Assembly (NCBI RefSeq): GCF_001010285.1
Contig: NZ_CP011104.1
Coordinates: forward strand, 2,976,001-3,040,000
DNA from: Photorhabdus thracensis
GTDB lineage: Bacteria > Pseudomonadota > Gammaproteobacteria > Enterobacterales > Enterobacteriaceae
Direction of reading: 5' to 3'
DNA: 64,000 nucleotides
This document shows positions 58,588 to 64,000 of this stretch, in pieces (the first letter of the stretch is position 1; each line of letters opens with the position of its first letter). Both the position numbers and the translations under genes were made by a program. The notes beneath the pieces were generated by a model. It searched no databases and was not told the DNA's origin. It worked only from the letters and a program-made list of their open reading frames with translations.

Positions 58588-60027
58588 TCAAACCAGACGT
58601 TTACGCTGGTTTGATGGCGGAATGGATAACGACTCTCGATATTTTGCGACAGTCCGTCGGGCAACCATAATGCCTTGATCGGCTAGCATACTCGTCAGTT
58701 TGCTGTCACTTAATGGTTTGGCGGAGTTCTCCGCTGCTACCAGTTTTTTCACCAAAGCCCGTATTGCAGTTGAAGAGGCTTCGCCTCCACTTTCTGTATT
58801 AACATGGCTGGAGAAAAAATACTTCAATTCAAAAATGCCACGTGGGCTGTGCAGGAATTTTTGGGTAGTCACCCTGGAAATGGTAGATTCATGCATATCG
58901 ACCTGGAAGGCAATATCTGCCAAAACCATGGGTTTCATATATTCTTCGCCATGCTCAAAAAATTCCTGTTGCTGCTCTACAATGCAGCGCGTAACTTTCA
59001 GCAGAGTATCATTTCGGCTTTCCAGGCTTTTGATAAGCCATTTAGCTTCCTGTAGGTTATTGCGGATAAACTGGCTGTCACTTTCATTGTGTGTATGTTG
59101 CCCAAGCTCCGCATAATGCTGATTAATGTGTAAACGCGGAATACTATCTGTATTCAATTCTACTTGCCAATGTTCACTCTCTTTTCGAACCAGCACATCA
59201 GGGATGACATACTCTGATTCACCTGTGTTTACTGCCAAACCAGGTCTTGGCTCAAGTGACTGAATTAAATCAATCACTTCTTTCAGTGTATCTTCTTTCA
59301 AGCGACTTAAACGGATTAAGTTGCGGAAATCCCGATTACCCAGTAATTCCAGATGCTCGCAGACGATCAATTTTGCTTCTTTCAGATAAGGTGTTTCTGG
59401 TGGAAACATTGATAGCTGGATCAGTAGACAATCTTTCAGATCACGGGCAGCGACACCGATAGGATCAAAATGTTGTACCCGTTTGAGCACGGCTTCCACT
59501 TCTGCCAGAGTCAGTTGATCGTCGCCAATGCTAGCAAGGATATCCTCCAATGGTACAGTAAGGTAGCCTGTATCATCTACGGCATCAATGATTGATGTAG
59601 CAATTGCTGCATCTGTTTCCGTGAAAGGGGTCAGCCCTGCCTGCCACATTAAATAGTCTTGCAGGGTTTGGACTGTTTCACCTTGGTAAAGTGGCAGGTC
59701 GTCATCATTATAGTCATTACGTGTACCGGAAGGTGTACCAGCTGTATAAATTTCATCCCAGCTGGCATCCAGTGGCAACTCATCTGGCATATCCTTTTGT
59801 TGCAGGGCATCAAGCGTATCCATAACGTCAGTTTCGTTGTCGGGAGATTCCTGATTACTGATTTCTTGATGATCTTCATCCTGCTCAAGCAAAGGGTTCA
59901 TTTCTAACGCTTGCTGTATTTCCTGTTGAAGTTCAAGCGTAGAAAGTTGCAACAAACGAATGGCTTGTTGGAGCTGTGGTGTCATAGCCAGTTGCTGACT
60001 GAGCCTGAGTTGCAAACTTTGCTTCAT
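58588..60027 (-). CDS. rpoN: RNA polymerase sigma-54 factor
   Basis: A 479-residue sigma factor (E. coli 477). Region I is Gln/Leu-rich ([20 protein letters not shown]). An acidic region II (about 45-115) follows, and region III ends in the RpoN box [10 protein letters not shown], which contacts the -24 element. It directs nitrogen and stress promoters that need AAA+ activators. It lies 27 bases after lptB. Confidence 0.97.
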   Translation of the reverse strand: MKQSLQLRLSQQLAMTPQLQQAIRLLQLSTLELQQEIQQALEMNPLLEQDEDHQEISNQESPDNETDVMDTLDALQQKDMPDELPLDASWDEIYTAGTPSGTRNDYNDDDLPLYQGETVQTLQDYLMWQAGLTPFTETDAAIATSIIDAVDDTGYLTVPLEDILASIGDDQLTLAEVEAVLKRVQHFDPIGVAARDLKDCLLIQLSMFPPETPYLKEAKLIVCEHLELLGNRDFRNLIRLSRLKEDTLKEVIDLIQSLEPRPGLAVNTGESEYVIPDVLVRKESEHWQVELNTDSIPRLHINQHYAELGQHTHNESDSQFIRNNLQEAKWLIKSLESRNDTLLKVTRCIVEQQQEFFEHGEEYMKPMVLADIAFQVDMHESTISRVTTQKFLHSPRGIFELKYFFSSHVNTESGGEASSTAIRALVKKLVAAENSAKPLSDSKLTSMLADQGIMVARRTVAKYRESLSIPPSNQRKRLV

Positions 60028-60054
60028 AGCGTTAAATCAATTCTCCTGGCTGAA

Positions 60055-60780
60055 TTAGAGCCGGAAACCTTCGCCTAAATAAACGCGCTTCACCTGTTCA
60101 TTATTAAGGATATCATTCGGTGTGCCGTGAGCAATCAGCTGCCCTTGGCTGACAATATAAGCACGCTCACATACATCTAATGTTTCACGGACGTTATGGT
60201 CTGTGATCAGGACGCCTAGCCCGTAATCTCTCAAATGCTGAATAATTTTTTTGATATCGATTACTGAGATTGGATCTACGCCGGCGAAAGGTTCATCCAG
60301 CAAAATAAATTTAGGATTGGCTGCCAGCGCGCGGGCAATCTCTACGCGGCGACGCTCACCACCGGAAAGTGATTGACCCAGATTGTCCCGCAGGTGGCTG
60401 ATATGGAACTCCTCCATCAGCTCTTCGGCACGTTCCTTCCGTTGTTCTTGTGTCAGATCCTGACGGATCTCCAATACGGCCATCAGATTGTCGAAGACGC
60501 TCAGACGGCGGAAAATAGAAGCTTCCTGAGGCAAGTAGCCAATACCACGGCGCGCCCGTTCGTGAAGTGGCAGCAGGCTGATATCTTCGCCATCAATGGT
60601 AATTGTCCCGGCATCCCGTGAAACAATGCCTACAACCATATAAAAAGTCGTGGTTTTCCCTGCACCGTTAGGGCCAAGCAGGCCAACAATTTCACCGGAG
60701 TTCACGTTTAAGCTGACATTTTCAACGACCTTACGGCCTTTGTAAGCTTTTGCCAGGTTTTCTGCGTTTAGTATTGCCAT
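60055..60780 (-). CDS. lptB: LPS export ABC transporter ATP-binding protein
   Basis: A 241-residue ATPase that powers extraction of LPS from the inner membrane by LptFGC. Walker A is [12 protein letters not shown], the signature [15 protein letters not shown], Walker [17 protein letters not shown], and the switch His [10 protein letters not shown]. It sits six bases after lptA. Confidence 0.97.
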   Translation of the reverse strand: MAILNAENLAKAYKGRKVVENVSLNVNSGEIVGLLGPNGAGKTTTFYMVVGIVSRDAGTITIDGEDISLLPLHERARRGIGYLPQEASIFRRLSVFDNLMAVLEIRQDLTQEQRKERAEELMEEFHISHLRDNLGQSLSGGERRRVEIARALAANPKFILLDEPFAGVDPISVIDIKKIIQHLRDYGLGVLITDHNVRETLDVCERAYIVSQGQLIAHGTPNDILNNEQVKRVYLGEGFRL

Positions 60781-60786
60781 ATCTCG

Positions 60787-61332
60787 TTATTTACTCTTGT
60801 TGTTAACCGCAGGGCTTTCTTCTTGTAACTGAGAAGGTAACAAAACAGTTGTCACTCGTTTACCTTTGTCACTGAACGCTTCCATTTGCTGGGTTGGGAC
60901 CAGGTAAGTGATCCGGTCGCCTTTTATATTACTGTCTAACTGTTCCAGATAGGCGTTGCCAGTCAGTGTAACCAGCTCCTTATCCATTTCGTAACGCATT
61001 TTGGCGCCGCGACCTTTGATTGGCTTGCCGTTGTCCTGTAGCTGATAGAAAGTTACCGGATTACCAAATGCCTCAACAACCATTTTTTTAGAATCGCCAT
61101 CCGGGCGGGTCACAACAACTTTGTCAGCGTGGATATCAATAGAGCCCTGTTTAACGATCACGTTTTCTGTAAATGTGGCAGTGTTCCCGGTCATGTCAAG
61201 GGATTGTTTAACGGAATCAATAGAAATTGGCTTCTGGGTGTCATCTTTCAGTGCCAGAGCGGGAAGGCTGACTGTAAAAATGGCACTGGCAATAAGAGCA
61301 TTACGGATTCTGTTGTTCATGTTGGATTTCAT
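60787..61332 (-). CDS. lptA: LPS transport periplasmic bridge protein LptA
   Basis: A 181-residue periplasmic OstA/LptA beta-jellyroll protein that forms the LPS bridge between membranes. A signal peptide is visible (NALIASAIFTVSLPALA), with the mature start near LKDDTQ. Conserved VVTRPDGD, TFYQLQDNGKPIKGRGAKM and FSDKGKRVTTVLLPSQLQ follow. The ATG at 61332 is preferred; a TTG at 61353 extends the frame and an ATG at 61320 is also possible. It overlaps lptC by about 30 bases. Confidence 0.93.
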   Translation of the reverse strand: MKSNMNNRIRNALIASAIFTVSLPALALKDDTQKPISIDSVKQSLDMTGNTATFTENVIVKQGSIDIHADKVVVTRPDGDSKKMVVEAFGNPVTFYQLQDNGKPIKGRGAKMRYEMDKELVTLTGNAYLEQLDSNIKGDRITYLVPTQQMEAFSDKGKRVTTVLLPSQLQEESPAVNNKSK

Positions 61333-61879
61333 AGTAGGTGTTAACCTTTTCAATCAGTTCAGCGGTTTTGTTCCGCAGATTGCCACGCATTTTCATACCG
61401 ACGGACTTCAATCCTACGCCAATCAGTGTGACTTGATCGTCGGATGAAACATCCTGAGTTACCAGATTGACGATAGCATTTTCTGTGGTAATGCGCTGTA
61501 ATTGTGTCGTATCAGTCAGGCTGTCAACCTGCACATCTCCGTAAAGATAGAGCATTCTGTCGTTGGTCAGTTTGGCTTTGTTTGCACGAACTGTCCATGT
61601 AGCAATGGCATTTGAATCATATGTCGTTAATACCGGCTTGGTAAACCAGGTAAGTTTTGACTCAGCATAATTCTGGACGTCATCAGCGACCAGTTTGTAC
61701 GTCAGCTTACCCGTAGGATCATAAACAAAGGTTATGGTTTCCTGGCTTTGGTATGTTGGCTGACTGTTATCTGTATCAGAAGATGAGTTAGTCTCGTCTG
61801 AATCAGATAAGTTCCAGCCAATTAACGCCAGGGTGATTAACGTCAGTATTATCGCCAGCCAGGATTTGATTTTATCCAT
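61301..61879 (-). CDS. lptC: LPS export protein LptC
   Basis: A 192-residue bitopic protein (E. coli 191) with one N-terminal membrane anchor (about 6-24) and a periplasmic jellyroll. It receives LPS from LptBFG and hands it to LptA. A Ser/Asp-rich linker (about 26-42) is less conserved. The YLYGDVQVDSLTDT and TLIGVGLKSVGMKMRGNL stretches are family features. Confidence 0.94.
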   Translation of the reverse strand: MDKIKSWLAIILTLITLALIGWNLSDSDETNSSSDTDNSQPTYQSQETITFVYDPTGKLTYKLVADDVQNYAESKLTWFTKPVLTTYDSNAIATWTVRANKAKLTNDRMLYLYGDVQVDSLTDTTQLQRITTENAIVNLVTQDVSSDDQVTLIGVGLKSVGMKMRGNLRNKTAELIEKVNTYYEIQHEQQNP

Positions 61880-61899
61880 TCTCGTTTCGCTTCAACCTA

Positions 61900-62463
61900 C
61901 TATATTGATAATCCTTTGGCCTCTTCCAGTTTATTCTGAGCGAAAAGCACCAAATCACAAAGTTCTCTTACCGCACCGCGACCCCCAGCAATCCGGGTGA
62001 CATAATGTGCTTTTGGTAATAGCAGTGGATGCGCGTCTGCCACAGCGACAGATAAGCCCACTTGTTCCATGACCGGCCAGTCAATCAGATCATCACCGAT
62101 GTAAGCAACCTGTTCTGGTGTTAGTCCCAGTTTATCTAACAGTTCTCTATACGCCAAAACCTTATCACTTTGTCCTTGGTAAAGATGTGTAATGCCCAGT
62201 GTGTTTGCTCGATCTTCCAGCAATTTTGCCCGACGGCCGGTAATAATAGCGACTTCGATGCCTGAAGTGATCAGGCAGCGAATCCCGTAGCCATCACGAA
62301 CGTTAAACGTTTTCAATTCTTCGCCGTTATTGCCCATATATATCAGGCCATCAGACATCACACCGTCAACGTCGCAAATCAGCAGACGGATTCTACCGGC
62401 TTTTTCAATAATGTCTTTATTAACTGGACCATAACAGGTATCCAGATAAACTAATTGGCTCAT
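61900..62463 (-). CDS. kdsC: 3-deoxy-D-manno-octulosonate 8-phosphate phosphatase
   Basis: A 187-residue HAD-family enzyme that removes phosphate from KDO-8-P for LPS core synthesis. HAD motifs: LLICDVDGVMSDG (nucleophile Asp), IITGRR, and YIGDDLIDWPVM. There is no cap domain, as expected for this tetrameric subfamily. It is 20 bases upstream of lptC. Confidence 0.96.
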   Translation of the reverse strand: MSQLVYLDTCYGPVNKDIIEKAGRIRLLICDVDGVMSDGLIYMGNNGEELKTFNVRDGYGIRCLITSGIEVAIITGRRAKLLEDRANTLGITHLYQGQSDKVLAYRELLDKLGLTPEQVAYIGDDLIDWPVMEQVGLSVAVADAHPLLLPKAHYVTRIAGGRGAVRELCDLVLFAQNKLEEAKGLSI

Positions 62464-62478
62464 TAAGACGTTCTCAGG

Positions 62479-63447
62479 TTAAACTACGCCAGCTTGTAGC
62501 AGGTCATGCATATGTAATACACCAAGTAATTTATTTTCCTCGGTAACCAGTAAGGAAGTGATATGGTGTGACTGCATTAAGTTCAATGCATCAACAGCAA
62601 GGGCATTCGGTTTGATACGGATACCGCCAGCTGTCATAACAGCTGAAATTTTGACATTGTACAAATCAATTCCCATATCAAACACTCGTCGCAAGTCACC
62701 ATCGGTAAAAATACCGTCAATATACATATTTTCATCGCAAACGACGGTCATACCCAGTTTTTGGCGGGTGATTTCGACAAGAGCTTCACGTAAAGAGGCA
62801 TCGCGATTCACTCTTGGGATATCATCACCTGTGTTCATTAAATCACTGACCAGCAGCAGAAGTTTGCGCCCAAGTGTGCCGCCTGGATGTGATAGTGCGA
62901 AGTCTTCAGCGGTAAAACCACGGGCCTGAAGCAATGCAACCGCTAAAGCATCACCCATAACCAATGTTGCCGTAGTGCTGGTTGTTGGCGCTAAACCTAA
63001 CGGACAGGCTTCCTGTGGGACTTTGATACACAAGTGAATGTCCGCGGCTTTTCCCATACTACTGTTGTAATTGTTAGTCATGCAGATAAGCGGAATTTTT
63101 TGGCGTTTCAATGCGGGGATCAATGACAGAATTTCATTGGATTCACCCGAGTTTGAGATGGCCAAAACGATATCTTTAGGTGTCACCATACCGAGATCGC
63201 CGTGGCTGGCTTCTCCCGGATGAACGAAAAAGGAGGGTGTACCAGTACTGGCGAAAGTTGCAGCAATTTTACACCCGATGTGGCCGGATTTGCCCATCCC
63301 CATGACAATAACCTTACCTTCACAGTTGAACATCAGTTCACAGGTGCGGGCAAAATCTTCATTGATATATTGTTCAAGTTCTGCCAACCCATCACGCTCT
63401 ATCTGTAAAACTTTCTTACCCGCTTGCTGAAAATCAATTTTAGGCAT
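62479..63447 (-). CDS. kdsD: arabinose-5-phosphate isomerase
   Basis: A 322-residue enzyme (E. coli 328) that makes arabinose-5-phosphate, the KDO precursor, from ribulose-5-phosphate. The SIS domain shows VIVMGMGKSGHIGCKIAATF, FVHPGEASHGDLGM and SNSGESNEI. Two CBS domains occupy the C-terminal half (about 200-322, IFTDGDLRRVFD). It is 15 bases upstream of kdsC. Confidence 0.96.
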   Translation of the reverse strand: MPKIDFQQAGKKVLQIERDGLAELEQYINEDFARTCELMFNCEGKVIVMGMGKSGHIGCKIAATFASTGTPSFFVHPGEASHGDLGMVTPKDIVLAISNSGESNEILSLIPALKRQKIPLICMTNNYNSSMGKAADIHLCIKVPQEACPLGLAPTTSTTATLVMGDALAVALLQARGFTAEDFALSHPGGTLGRKLLLLVSDLMNTGDDIPRVNRDASLREALVEITRQKLGMTVVCDENMYIDGIFTDGDLRRVFDMGIDLYNVKISAVMTAGGIRIKPNALAVDALNLMQSHHITSLLVTEENKLLGVLHMHDLLQAGVV

Positions 63448-63470
63448 TTCTTTTTCCTACTAATTTGTGT

Positions 63471-64000
63471 TTATTCAATACTGTAATTGCAAATAAACAG
63501 CACGATAAAATAAGCGATAAAGCAGCTTAATAACAGGACACCTTTAAATCGGTTTAACCGGTGTTTACGACCCAGACAAAATGCAGCAAATATTGTGCTG
63601 GCTACCATCATTACCCAAAAATCACGGTGGAAAGATTCAGGTGAAATGGCTGCTGGTGAGAGTAATGCGGGAAGGCCCAAAACAATTGATATATTGAATA
63701 TATTCGAACCTATAATATTCCCGAATGCAATATCATCTTCCCCTTTGAACGCGGCTGCAATAGAGGTCGCTAATTCTGGCAGACTGGTGCCGACTGCAAG
63801 CACAGTAAGCCCGATAACTAATTCACTAATACCATAAATGCGGGCAATAACCGTTGCATTATCAATAACCATGCGGGTTGCCATAGGTAAAATAATCAAC
63901 CCTAAGAGTATCCAAAGCAGGGCAATGCGTTTATTGCCTTCCAGCGGTAATTCAGAAACCTGCTCTTGTGTGTAAATATCAGCTTCGGTACAGCGTGGCA
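63471..64000 (-). CDS. yrbG: CaCA-family Na+/Ca2+ antiporter-like protein YrbG, 5' part cut off by the window edge
   Basis: About 176 codons of the C-terminal half of a 325-residue-type membrane protein; the frame stays open to the last base. It includes part of the central loop and the second alpha repeat GTSLPELATSIAAAFKGEDD followed by IAFGNIIGSNIFNISIV, the ion-binding signature of the CaCA superfamily, and four or five transmembrane helices. It lies 23 bases upstream of kdsD, as in E. coli. Confidence 0.92.
   Translation of the reverse strand, partial: PRCTEADIYTQEQVSELPLEGNKRIALLWILLGLIILPMATRMVIDNATVIARIYGISELVIGLTVLAVGTSLPELATSIAAAFKGEDDIAFGNIIGSNIFNISIVLGLPALLSPAAISPESFHRDFWVMMVASTIFAAFCLGRKHRLNRFKGVLLLSCFIAYFIVLFICNYSIE

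Overview
The window looks like a chromosome segment of an insect-associated enterobacterium of the Photorhabdus/Xenorhabdus type (Morganellaceae). I infer this from the E. coli-like order of the core genes, the AT-rich intergenic DNA, the protein sequences, and a large two-partner-secretion/CDI locus. No database search was possible, so the genus is an inference.

Layout. (1) 1-1660: a small accessory pair, a papain-like cysteine protease plus a partner of unknown function. (2) 1718-5955: the leftward conserved block yhdT-panF-prmA-dusB-fis. (3) 5956-38275: about 32 kb of accessory DNA inserted between accC and yhdT, which are neighbours in E. coli. Its left part is a graveyard (cynR-like regulator, MFS start, HMGL-type aldolase start, CinA-like domain, and a PatB/MalY remnant split by an IS5-family element). 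Its centre is a GC-rich cdiB-cdiA locus. Its right part is a perfect tandem duplication of a 7,350-bp unit, followed by a decayed third CdiA C-terminus and AT-rich DNA. Diverged direct repeats (8644-9368 and 36960-37879) bracket the CDI region. (4) 38330-64000: core genes accC-accB-aroQ, acuI, mreBCD-maf-rng-yhdP-nitrilase-tldD, darP/pmbA, rnk, and the leftward yrbG-kdsD-kdsC-lptC-lptA-lptB-rpoN-hpf-ptsN-rapZ-npr cluster (envelope, LPS transport and nitrogen-PTS functions).

The most interesting object is the 7,350-bp unit. It starts and ends exactly in the codons for the Ile-Glu-Asn-Asn (VENN-type) motif, the point where CdiA C-terminal toxin domains are exchanged in this family. Each unit carries a CdiA-CT toxin domain in frame with the site, its immunity gene, a SymE-like gene, an XRE regulator, a 1,044-residue CHC2 primase/TOPRIM/P-loop protein, iteron-like repeats, a complete tyrosine recombinase, and a 95-bp nested dyad. 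A 13-bp core ATTGARAATAACT occurs at the left end, the middle junction and the right end, as expected for attL, attP-like and attR sites. The right-hand core leads into a different CdiA C-terminus that now holds a stop codon. I interpret this as an integrative element that inserts at the VENN codons of cdiA, replaces the toxin tip in one step, displaces the old tip, and is here present as a two-copy array. This is an inference from sequence architecture and needs testing.
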